DNA from: Podarcis raffonei
Lineage: Eukaryota > Chordata > Lepidosauria > Squamata > Lacertidae
Length of the DNA stretch: 64,000 bases
Assembly (NCBI RefSeq): GCF_027172205.1
Contig: NC_070614.1
Span: forward strand, 53,306,501 to 53,370,500
Direction of reading: 5' to 3'
Below are positions 25,455 to 42,449 of the stretch, piece after piece. A program made the translations under genes and the position numbers. Position 1 is the first letter of the stretch. The number at the start of each line of letters is the position of its first letter. The notes under the pieces are model-generated. The model did not search any database. It saw only the letters and a program-made list of their open reading frames with translations, and had not been told where the DNA came from.

Positions 25455-26733
25455 ACCCTTAACAACTTGGGACCAGTTTACCTGCAAAATCACCTTACCC
25501 CACATTCTTCCACTTGACTGCTTCAAGAATCAAAACTGACAGGTGCCACATAATACCCACTGCACATCTGCGAGAACTCGATATTTTAGTGTGGCAGCAC
25601 TTTGGAACTCCCCGCCACTTGATAAGAGACAGGAGCGTGCATTGTACTCTTTCCGGCACCTGCTAAAACTCTTTCGACAAACCTACCCAGATGTTTAGAG
25701 AGCTGGCGAGAGTTTTAATCTGTTTTTACTGTTTCTCGAAAGTCTTAAATTATTGCTGTCAGTGATTCTTATCGATGATTTTATCTTTTTGGAAAACAGA
25801 TTTGAGGGTTGTTTTTTTAAGAACGGAGCAGCATATAGATTTTGCGAAATGAACTCATCCACCCCTCTTCCCAGGGGACTCCTTCTGTGAGGGAAAATAG
25901 GGCTAGCTCAGTCGGTTAGAGAGCACAAGACTTCATCTCAGGGTCACGGATTCGAGTCTCACGTTGGGCAAGGATGGTTGATTATGTGGAACTAGCAAAA
26001 CCAACCTATAGAATCTGAAATCAGGAAGAAGCAAAATTCTAAAAAGATTGGAGCAAATTTATGGAGTACCTAAATAATAACTGTAGAAATCTGAAGACTC
26101 TGGCAGGACTGAAATAAATCTTACAATGTAGATAGGATTGGATACAATAAGAAACTGTGGGAAAGTAACTGACATAAGAAAACCTGTTGAAGGGAGGGAA
26201 GGAAGTCAGTGCTCAGCAGAGTGTGGGGAAAGAATGAGGGTAAATGATTGCTGAATTTTACTGTATTTTGTTTGTTTGTGTTAAACGAAACACCAATAAA
26301 AAGCATTAAGAAAAAATAAACTTCAGCATTAAGAAAAAATAAACTTCAGGTCTTTTTAATTGGTGCAACATCACTCCAAAATTCAAGGTGCAAATGCAAA
26401 CCTGCTATATCGGGGGCCTGATCCACAGAAATTCTCCCGTGCGAGGGCTGCTGGAATTAAATCAGAGAGGGCTTTTGCACACCCCTGCTAATATCAGCGG
26501 AAAGTAGAACTTTTTTGTGCCTTGAGCAAAACCCTGTGAATCCTGACTCACTCTCTCTCTCTGCCACACTGACTAACGGCTCAATCCTGTCTCGATCCAC
26601 TTGGGGCAGGTGGCCACCCAGGACCACTGGGTTCGGACCCCAGGATTTCTCCTGCCGCGACGGCCCTCACCTCAATAAACCGCATGATATCCTTCAGGTC
26701 CTTAGGGGTGCAGCGACGGATGGCGAAACTCAT
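6363..26733 (-). CDS. SSAT-family (diamine/thialysine acetyltransferase-like) paralog, six coding exons, 173 aa
   Basis: Coding exons on the minus strand: 26671-26733, 22388-22442, 20988-21071, 18335-18436, 15776-15816, 6363-6539. All have AG/GT borders and phases that join without a break (522 nt). The product is a GNAT-fold protein of the SSAT family, which transfers acetyl from acetyl-CoA to polyamines or thialysine in the cytosol. Seen: start [33 protein letters not shown], and the acetyl-CoA loop RGRGIG at 101-106, in the same numbering as human SSAT1. Odd: position 140, the general-acid Tyr in SSAT1, is Leu (FGFLFRRGG), and the E92-D93 pair reads D92-N93. Exons 3, 4 and 5 have the same lengths (84, 102, 41) as those of SAT2, which starts 1.46 kb away on the other strand, so the pair is an old duplication. 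Family membership is certain; catalytic activity is doubtful. It could be a substrate-shifted enzyme or a pseudoenzyme. Confidence 0.88.
6681..7407 (-). repeat. LTR (3' LTR of the element)
   Basis: Carries AATAAA on minus at 6774-6779 and a TATAA-like box near 6852. It shares blocks with the solo LTRs elsewhere in the window, for example gaactgttgcaacagggtg. Confidence 0.88.
7408..13261 (-). other. LTR-element interior, AT-rich and non-coding
   Basis: No host gene seen. Short runs include poly(T) tracts, (at)n at 9925-9950 and a CR1/SINE-like scrap at about 10225-10300 (gttgaaagagaccctgg..). The leader end (12360-12960) has ~105-115-bp tandem repeats. Confidence 0.6.
12360..12960 (-). repeat. 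Tandem repeats in the LTR-element leader
   Basis: About six diverged units of roughly 105-115 bp share cccggacgactccgaggggt and an aatttccccggccac..tccga block. They lie 0.3-0.9 kb inside the 5' LTR. Confidence 0.85.
13262..13988 (-). repeat. LTR (5' LTR of the element)
   Basis: Near-identical to 6681-7407. Its AATAAA (minus, 13355-13360) is in sense with the surrounding gene. Confidence 0.88.
14586..15631 (+). mobile_element. Solo LTR (family B) carrying a BovB insertion
   Basis: Begins tgtgataagaattttaaagt and ends tttgtttataaca. TATA-like ctatataagg and aataaagatcagg are present. BovB fills 15148-15517. No internal region follows. Confidence 0.8.
15148..15517 (+). mobile_element. BovB 3' end inserted in an LTR
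   Basis: ORF2 C-terminus from [18 protein letters not shown] to [13 protein letters not shown]. The 11-bp duplication attctctggtt lies on both sides (15137-15147, 15518-15528). Confidence 0.92.
15776..15816 (-). CDS. SSAT-like gene, coding exon 5
   Basis: Acceptor CCTTGCAG, 41 nt, donor GTGAGT. Encodes [13 protein letters not shown], the acetyl-CoA pyrophosphate-binding loop and following helix. Same length as SAT2 exon 5. Confidence 0.9.
15990..16093. mobile_element. Palindromic hAT-like miniature element, copy 1
   Basis: gactacaattcccaccatcc and gatgggaattgtagtc form a near-perfect hairpin around a short loop. Confidence 0.65.
16113..16306. mobile_element. L1 fragment followed by palindromic miniature element, copy 2
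   Basis: 16120-16168 encodes the L1 string [10 protein letters not shown]. It is followed by a 140-bp palindrome with arms ggcaaactccagccctccag and its reverse. The same junction recurs near 63230. Confidence 0.65.
16307..16598 (-). repeat. CR1-tail-like fragments
   Basis: Strings such as gttggaagggactcccaagg and catctagtctgaccccctcc are CR1/SINE 3'-end type, on the minus strand and fragmentary. Confidence 0.5.
16599..17768 (-). mobile_element. Solo LTR (family B), partial, carrying an L1 insertion
   Basis: Reverse of the family-B LTR: tgtaataaacaaaaatctgc at the left, gatctttattgaactgttgc, cttatatagac, to about 17768 where CR1 starts. The outer end is missing. Confidence 0.78.
16652..17177 (-). 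mobile_element. L1 3' end inserted in an LTR
   Basis: Poly(T) start, then the reverse of the L1 3' UTR. The 13-bp duplication cacaagagccctt stands on both sides (16639-16651, 17178-17190). Confidence 0.88.
17776..18215 (-). mobile_element. CR1 LINE fragment
   Basis: Encodes on minus [36 protein letters not shown] and [15 protein letters not shown], the CR1 ORF2 C-terminal region. Confidence 0.88.
18335..18436 (-). CDS. SSAT-like gene, coding exon 4
   Basis: Acceptor CCTCCAG, 102 nt, donor GTATGG. Encodes [30 protein letters not shown] and the first base of a Gly codon. This is the substrate-binding sheet; the usual LED at 91-93 is VDN here. Same length as SAT2 exon 4. Confidence 0.92.
18563..18811 (+). 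mobile_element. MIR/CORE-like SINE inserted in L2
   Basis: Contains ccaaggtcacccagcagctg and gcgaacccggttcc as in MIR-type SINEs. It splits the L2 reading ..MAANRLR.., with gattga duplicated at 18557-18562 and 18812-18817. Confidence 0.75.
19616..19789. repeat. Long (AAT)n/(ATT)n/(ATC)n microsatellite
   Basis: About 170 bp, with a switch from aat to att that makes it self-complementary. Confidence 0.92.
19795..20155 (-). repeat. CR1/L3-like 3' fragment
   Basis: ggagacccatctgatccagc, ctcctgttcccacagtggcc, gttccacagtttaaccacgc. The same repeat occurs at about 55235-55630 and 31460-31515. Confidence 0.55.
20160..20825 (-). mobile_element. L2-like LINE, subfamily A
   Basis: Reverse of the L2 tail (attttatttataccccgccc), then on minus [20 protein letters not shown] and [20 protein letters not shown]. 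Confidence 0.9.
20988..21071 (-). CDS. SSAT-like gene, coding exon 3
   Basis: Acceptor CTCCACAG, 84 nt, donor GTAATT. Encodes [20 protein letters not shown], matching the DGFG..PFYHCLVAEVP block that every SSAT carries. Same length and phase as SAT2 exon 3. Confidence 0.9.
21115..21205 (-). repeat. CR1/SINE-tail-like fragment
   Basis: gttggaatgggacccaaggg, catctagtccaacccccccc and aatgcaggaatcacagctca are the usual tail motifs. Confidence 0.45.
21385..22255 (+). mobile_element. L1 LINE 3' end with a miniature transposon inside
   Basis: Encodes [13 protein letters not shown].., [51 protein letters not shown]. It resumes at 22055 after the element and ends A-rich. Confidence 0.85.
21826..22050. 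mobile_element. Mariner/Tigger-like miniature element, copy 1
   Basis: Ends gtggtacctcgggttaa and its reverse ttaacccgaggtaccac form inverted repeats, and TA flanks both sides. Confidence 0.8.
22388..22442 (-). CDS. SSAT-like gene, coding exon 2
   Basis: Acceptor TTTTTGCAG, 55 nt, donor GTAAAG, exit phase 1. Encodes [18 protein letters not shown], matching the family segment ELAKYE..VILTEKD. It is one codon longer than SAT2 exon 2 (52 nt). Confidence 0.82.
22566..22916 (-). mobile_element. Sauria-type SINE, copy 1
   Basis: Read on minus: tRNA-like head with B box (ggttcgaatcccgg), a body with aagtgcaagtagataaatag, and a BovB-like tail ending ggggtccctttacctttac. Confidence 0.9.
22942..23302 (-). 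mobile_element. Sauria-type SINE, copy 2
   Basis: Same structure and orientation as copy 1, only 26 bp away. Confidence 0.9.
23455..24310 (+). mobile_element. L2-like LINE, subfamily B, 5'-truncated
   Basis: A long open stretch: [74 protein letters not shown]. Ends ataaataaatgatgatgatg. This is the C-terminal part of an L2-type reverse transcriptase, not a host gene. Confidence 0.92.
24407..25046 (-). mobile_element. L1/Tx1-like LINE 3' end
   Basis: 207-codon open frame on minus with [20 protein letters not shown], the L1-type C-terminal Cys/His region, and [20 protein letters not shown]. Poly(T) at its left end. The 17-bp duplication ttctctggcgtggactt flanks it (24390-24406, 25047-25063). 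Confidence 0.88.
25257..25296 (+). repeat. (TCTA)n microsatellite
   Basis: About eight tcta/tcca units. Confidence 0.85.
25305..25455 (+). mobile_element. L2-like LINE tail, subfamily A
   Basis: ctgagcccggcttcagctga then gggcgggatataaataaa and (tta)n. Confidence 0.8.
25456..25900. other. Probable decayed LINE remnant
   Basis: gtggcagcactttggaactc and ctctttccggcacctgctaa resemble the [24 protein letters not shown] end of a LINE ORF2. Family not resolved. Confidence 0.4.
25901..26330 (+). mobile_element. tRNA-like head joined to L1 3' end
   Basis: 25901-25970 is tRNA-like: A box tagctcagtcggttagag, B box ggattcgagtctc. It is followed directly by L1 3' sequence ([13 protein letters not shown], then UTR) to about 26310, with a duplicated tail motif. 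Confidence 0.65.
26335..26670. other. Non-repetitive stretch in intron 1 of the SSAT-like gene, next to exon 1
   Basis: No repeat recognised, only a short (ct)n run at about 26548-26560. It directly follows the donor of exon 1 on the minus strand. Confidence 0.35.
26671..26733 (-). CDS. SSAT-like gene, coding exon 1
   Basis: ATG at 26733; 21 codons ending ..DIMRFIE, then donor GTGAGG, phase 0. This is the N-terminal beta strand and helix of the GNAT fold (compare FVIRPATAADCSDILRLIK in human SSAT1). No other in-frame ATG fits the family length better. Confidence 0.85.
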
Positions 26734-26844
26734 GGCTCCGGGCAAAAAACCTCCAAGGTCGATTTGCTCTCTGTTTTGGTCCTTAAAGGAGAGTCACGAG
26801 GGCAGCCGGATTGCGAAAGAGGAGGACAGGGAAGGCCCAGTCCC

Positions 26845-26946
26845 GCCACTGCAAGCAGGATCCGTGCGCAAGAGCAACTCTCTCCTCCTGGCATTCAGAA
26901 GCAATGCTGCCTTATAAAGCCATCTGCATTTGAATGGATCCCTGGT

Positions 26947-26950
<4 letters not shown>
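26845..26950 (-). repeat. CR1/L3-like scrap in the divergent intergenic region
   Basis: cgcaagagcaactctctcct and ggcattcagaagcaatgctg match the repeat at 19795-20155. Confidence 0.45.
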
Positions 26951-26952
<2 letters not shown>

Positions 26953-26995
<43 letters not shown>

Positions 26996-27450
26996 ATTTT
27001 ATTTATACCCCGCCCTCCCCAGCCAGAGCCGGGCTCAGGGCGGCTAACACCAGTAAAATCACAGTAACAACATAATAGGGGGAAAAGAGAGGGGGGGAGA
27101 AAAAGGAAAAAATAAAATACAGGTTAAAATGCAATTTAAAATGCAGCCTCATTTTAAAGTAGCCCATAAATCAAAACCATAAGGGGAGGGAAACATAAGG
27201 GTCAGACTGAGTCCAAACCAAAGGCCAGGCGGAACAGCTCCATCTTGCAGGCCCTGCGGAAAGATGTCAAGTCCCGCAGGGCCCAGGTCTTTTGGGACAG
27301 AGCATTCCACCAAGTCGGGGCCAGTGCTGAAAAGGCCCTGTCCCTAGTTGAGACCAATCTAACCACCTTGCGGCTTGGGACCTCCAAAGTGTTGTCATTT
27401 GTGGACCTTAAGGTCCTCCGCGGGGCGTACCAGGAGAGGCGGTCCCGTAG
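26953..27450 (-). mobile_element. L2-like LINE, subfamily A, between the two acetyltransferase genes
   Basis: (aat)n then attttatttataccccgccc. On minus [20 protein letters not shown] and [20 protein letters not shown]. Confidence 0.88.
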
Positions 27451-27452
27451 GT

Positions 27453-27662
27453 ATGGGGCAACTGTGCCCCTGAAGGACCAGGTGCGCAGCCTGGGAGTCA
27501 TTTTGGACTCATTGCTGTACATGGAGGCGCAGGTCAGTTCTGGGTCCAGGGCAGCCGTCTACCAGCTCCATCTGGGACGCAGGATGAAACCCTCCCTGCC
27601 TGCAGACTGTCTGGCCAGAGTGGTGCATGCTCTGGTTATCTCCCACTTGGACTACTGCAATG
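27453..27662 (+). mobile_element. L2-like LINE fragment, subfamily B
   Basis: [20 protein letters not shown], then [20 protein letters not shown] and [14 protein letters not shown]. No tail; it is fused to the A-type copy before it. Confidence 0.85.
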
Positions 27663-28080
27663 CAATCATCATATCTTGTGGCAGGGAGTTCCGTAGCTGA
27701 ACGATGCCTTGCGTAAAACAGTATTTTATTTCCTCTCTCCTGAATCTGATTGGATGGGGGAGGGGGAAGCACTGAATGCCCTGTTCCTGATCCAAACGGT
27801 CGCAAAGTCGAACTTTCCCCCCTGATCCAGCGGGTTGGGATGGATGACCCTCCGGTGTCCCTTCCAAGCCTCCAATCCTAGCATCCATTCATTGGTCGCC
27901 ACCAATCGAACCTCCTCCCAGTGGGGTTGCAATAAAATTCCCACCACGTTTGCAAAGCTCAGCAGGGACCAGTAAGGTTTCAAACTGGGTGGGAGACCGC
28001 ACTTTGAGAGCAGGGGGTTGGACTGGATGTCCTTTGGGGTTCCCTTCCAATTCGAGGATTTTCTGAGTTCTCTGGCCAGC
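27663..28080. other. Divergent intergenic sequence with repeat scraps
   Basis: gtggcagggagttccgtagc and cttccaattcgaggattttc look like LINE-tail scraps. The rest is not recognised. Confidence 0.35.
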
Positions 28081-28197
28081 TCCGTCCCTTCCCCGCTCCT
28101 CCTCCTCTTCCCACCCTCCCTCTTCCCTGGAGGATCTTGGGAAATGTAGTCCTCCGACCCAGGAGAAAACTTCCGTATCTCCAGCTGGGGATCTGCC
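28080..28197 (+). promoter_or_regulatory. SAT2: Putative SAT2 proximal promoter
   Basis: The 120 bp before the ATG hold a pyrimidine-rich tract (28085-28130), gggaaatgtagtcc (reverse of a ZNF143/SBS-like ACTACAaTTCCC site, one mismatch) and aacttccgta (ETS-like). No TATA box is seen. The role is inferred from position and motifs only. Confidence 0.35.
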
Positions 28198-39197
<11,000 letters not shown>

Positions 39198-39752
39198 AGC
39201 GCGGGCAGAGATTTCGGAACAGCAGGAAAGGAGACTGTCCTCCATCGGAGAACCCAGGAATCCGCGTTCCTTTATTCACTCTGGACAGAGTGGTTGGGGA
39301 GGTCTAGCAGTAGCAGGGCCGCCGCTTCGTAGATTTGCAAAATGGCAGAGCTGGATGGGGACCACCAAAGGTCATCTATCTCAACCCCCTTGCGATGCAG
39401 GAATAGCACCCTAAGAATCCCTGACAAAGGGCCATTCAGCCTCTGCTTCGAAACCTCCAGGAAAGGATAGTCCAGCACCTTCTAGGAGTACCAATGTTGA
39501 ATGACTCTCACCATCAGAATCTGCTGAGTCCGAATCTCCTTTCTTGTAAACTGAAGCCATGGGTTCGAGTCGTACCCTCCGGGGCAGGAGAAAACTAGCT
39601 TGCATCTTGTGATAGCCCTCCATGTGAAAGCCCTTAAGAAATGTCTCGTTTTCTCCTGCTCCGGAGGGTATGACTCGAACCCATGGCTTCAATCTCAGTC
39701 CTCTCTTCTCCACGCTAAATATCCCTAGCTCCTTCAACTGTTCCTCATACGC

Positions 39753-39887
39753 AGGCTGCCCCAACTTCGGCCCTCCAGATGTTTTTGGCCTACAACTCCC
39801 ATGATCATTAGCTAGCAGGACCAGAGGTCAGGGATGATGGGAATTGTAGTCTCCAAACATCTGGAGGGCCGAAGTTGAGGAAGCCTG
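39753..39887. mobile_element. Palindromic hAT-like miniature element, copy 3
   Basis: ccccaacttcggccctccag and ctggagggccgaagttgagg are inverted arms about 130 bp apart. Confidence 0.75.
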
Positions 39888-40028
39888 CTCATAAGGCTTG
39901 GTTTCCAGACCCTTTTGATCACCTTGGTTGCCCTCCTCTGCACACCTTCCAACTTGTCACTCTCCGCTTTAAAGTGGGGTGTCTGGAACCGGACACAGGA
40001 CTCCAGGTGGGGTCTGCCCAAGGCAGAA

Positions 40029-40635
40029 TGTTGTTGTTGTTGTTGTTTAGTCGTTTAGTTGTGTCCGCCTCTTCGTGACCCCCTGGACCAGAGCACGCCA
40101 GGCCCTCCTCTCTTCCGCTGCCTCCCGCAGTTTGGTCAAACTCATGTTGGTCGCTTCAAGAACACTGTCCCACCATCTCGTCCTCCGTCGTCCCCTTCTC
40201 CTTGTCCCCTCCATCTTTCTCAACATCAGGGTCTTTTCCAGGGAGTCTTCTCTTCTCATGATGTGGCCAAAGTCTTGGAGCCTCAGCTTCAGGATCTGTC
40301 CTTCCAGTGAGCACTCAGGGCTGATTTCCTTCAGAATGGAGAGGTTTGATCTTCTTGCAGTCCATGGGACTCTCAAGAGTCTCCTCCAGCACCAGAATTC
40401 AAAAGCATAAATTCTTCGGCCATCAGCCTTCTTTATGGTCCAGCTCTCACTTCCATACATCACTACTGGGAAAACCAGAGCTTTCACTATACGGACCTTT
40501 GTTGGCAAGGTGATGTCTCTGCTTTTTAAGATGCTGTCTAGGTTTGCCATCACTTTTCTCCCAAAAAGCAGGCGTCTTTTAATTTCGTGTCTGCTGTCAC
40601 CATCTGCAGTGATCATGGAGCCCAAGAAAGTAAAA
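40029..40635 (-). mobile_element. BovB 3' end inserted in CR1
   Basis: Reverse tail ttgttgtttagtcgtttagt at the left. On minus FTFLGSMITADGDSRHEIKR through VTKRRTQLND, essentially open. Confidence 0.92.
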
Positions 40636-41059
40636 TAGAGCGTGACTATTCCTTCCCTTGATCTGGACACTAGACTTCTGTTGATGCAGCCCAGAATAGC
40701 ATTGGCCTTTTTTGCTGCTGCATCACACTGTTGACTCATGTTCAGCTTGTGGTCCACTGAGACCCCTAGATTCTTTTCACATGTGCTGCTAGCAAGCCAG
40801 CTGTCCCCCATTTTATATTTGTGCATCTCGTTCTTCCTGCCCAAGTGCAAAATCTTGCATTTGTCCTGACCGAAACACAATAAATGTCCTTGCTTTTGGG
40901 TTTGCCTCCTTTTTAACTCCCTGCTTTCCTCCCCACTGGCCCCAGCCTTCACTGCATCAAATAAATAAATATACATACAGGTTTGCAACATTTTGCCTTT
41001 CCCCTTCTTGCAGTACGCCAAAGGTTTTTAGGATGCCGTTGTCTTCACAGTAATAATAC

Positions 41060-41330
41060 CGGTCATCGTGGTAAGATTGGGCCAAACCCCAGACCCCTAT
41101 CCTGTTCACGCAGGATCATACCATTTTAAACAGTTTTCGCCCGCAAAGAGTCCTGGGAAACGTAGTTTGGTCACTGGGGCTGAGTGTGGCGAGGAGATTT
41201 GTATTTCCCCCCATGGAACTACAATTCCCAGAGTCCCCTGGGAAGCGGCGTTGAACTGGCATGGCTTCCCCCCAAGGAATTCTGGGAGTATCAGGATTTT
41301 AGAGATGTGTAGGTGGGGCATGGTCCCAAA
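41060..41330. repeat. Probable decayed inverted-repeat element
   Basis: gagtcctgggaaacgtagtt and aactacaattcccagagtcc are partly complementary. Family unknown. Confidence 0.35.
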
Positions 41331-41493
41331 AAAGGTTGGTCTAATCTATGCTGTGACTGCACTGCCTGATTGTAAAAACAAACAAACTCAAAGCTCTTTA
41401 CCAAAACAATAAAATTATTGCAAAAGAAAACCATTTTAAACATTCCCAAAATAATTAAGAATAAGAATATAACTCTTAGCTGCAAAACAACTA

Positions 41494-41958
41494 CGGTGGT
41501 ACCGTGGTTCTCAAACTTAATCCGTTCTGGAAGTCCGTTCCAAAACCAAAGCGTTCCAAAACCGAGGCGGGCTTTCCCATAGAAAGCTATGCGAAACGGA
41601 TTAATCCATTCCAGACTTCTAAAAACAACCCCTAAAACAGCAGTTTCACATGGATTTTACTATTTAACGGGACCATTGATGCATAAAATGAAAGAAATAC
41701 ACAATGTACTGCAGTCACACAGTCAATCAGTCGGTAGCTGAACTGGGTTCCACACAGTCACAAAAGAAAAAAGAACAGCAAAAACACAAACACAAAATAA
41801 ATAGCTAAAACGGACAGACCTCAGCGTAACACTCAAAACAAGCATAACACTCAAAACGGAGTATGTTCGGCTTCCGAAAAAGGTTCGCAAACTGGAACAC
41901 GTACTTCCAGGTCTGCAGTGTTTGGGTTCCAAGTTGTTTGAGAACCAAGCTACCACTG
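41494..41958. mobile_element. Mariner/Tigger-like miniature element, larger form
   Basis: cggtggtaccgtggttctca at the left, gagaaccaagctaccactg at the right, about 465 bp, TA flanks. Confidence 0.75.
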
Positions 41959-41964
41959 TACTTC

Positions 41965-42098
41965 AAAGTCATGTTTTTATACTATATTTTACGCTGCTTT
42001 TACACTTAAGTGTTTTAAATTTGTTGTTGTTAGCCGCCCGGAGCCCATTTTTTAAACTGGGAAGGGCGGGATATAAATGAAAATCTATTATTATTACT
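41965..42098 (+). mobile_element. L2-like LINE tail
   Basis: gttagccgcccggagcccat and gaagggcgggatataaatga then (tta)n. Confidence 0.75.
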
Positions 42099-42227
42099 TA
42101 TAAAAGTCGATGCGGTTTGCCAAAAGGACAAAGCGATAAAATTACCGGTAAAAACCGTGAGAAACGAAAATGTTCCGGAAATAGACAATGATGACAAGGT
42201 GTCCCCTTTCTTTGTGTAATGGTTCTG

Positions 42228-42233
42228 TTTATT
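42228..42233 (-). terminator. Poly(A) signal of lectin gene
   Basis: AATAAA on the minus strand, 72 bp past the stop codon and at a normal distance for a 3' end. Confidence 0.55.
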
Positions 42234-42304
42234 TGCTTTGGAAGAGGCCGAGCGGCCTGGCAAACTCCATGGCCTCCATGCTGGGCGCTCTCTGTCCTGG
42301 CGAC

Positions 42305-42449
42305 TCAGCCGTTCATCTCGCACACCCAGTTGTAGTGGCGGTTACAGTTCTCGTTGCTCCATAGCCCGTCGCGGTAGAGATGGGCGCAGTGGGCCGGGTG
42401 GTAGGGCGTTTCGACGGAAAAGCTATTCGGTTCCCCGAGCCGCCAGTCT
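42305..42449 (-). CDS. Lectin coding exon 8 (end of lectin domain and stop)
   Basis: Acceptor TCATTGCAG, 145 nt, stop TGA at 42305-42307. Encodes [43 protein letters not shown]. The EPN motif is present. The acidic residue before the third Cys and the WND motif are replaced. Confidence 0.93.

Larger units (their letters stand above)
39330..40960 (-). mobile_element. CR1 LINE, split by BovB and a palindromic element
   Basis: CR1 parts: about 39480-39750, 39890-40028 ([10 protein letters not shown]..) and 40636-40960 ([40 protein letters not shown]). Tail-type scraps start near 39355. Interrupted at 39753-39887 and 40029-40635. Confidence 0.82.

Noticed and set aside
25901-25970. tRNA gene
   Set aside because: Box A and B are present but the arms do not pair properly and it continues into L1 sequence.
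40047-41021. 324-codon open frame on minus
   Set aside because: It is CR1 sequence joined to BovB by insertion, not a host gene.
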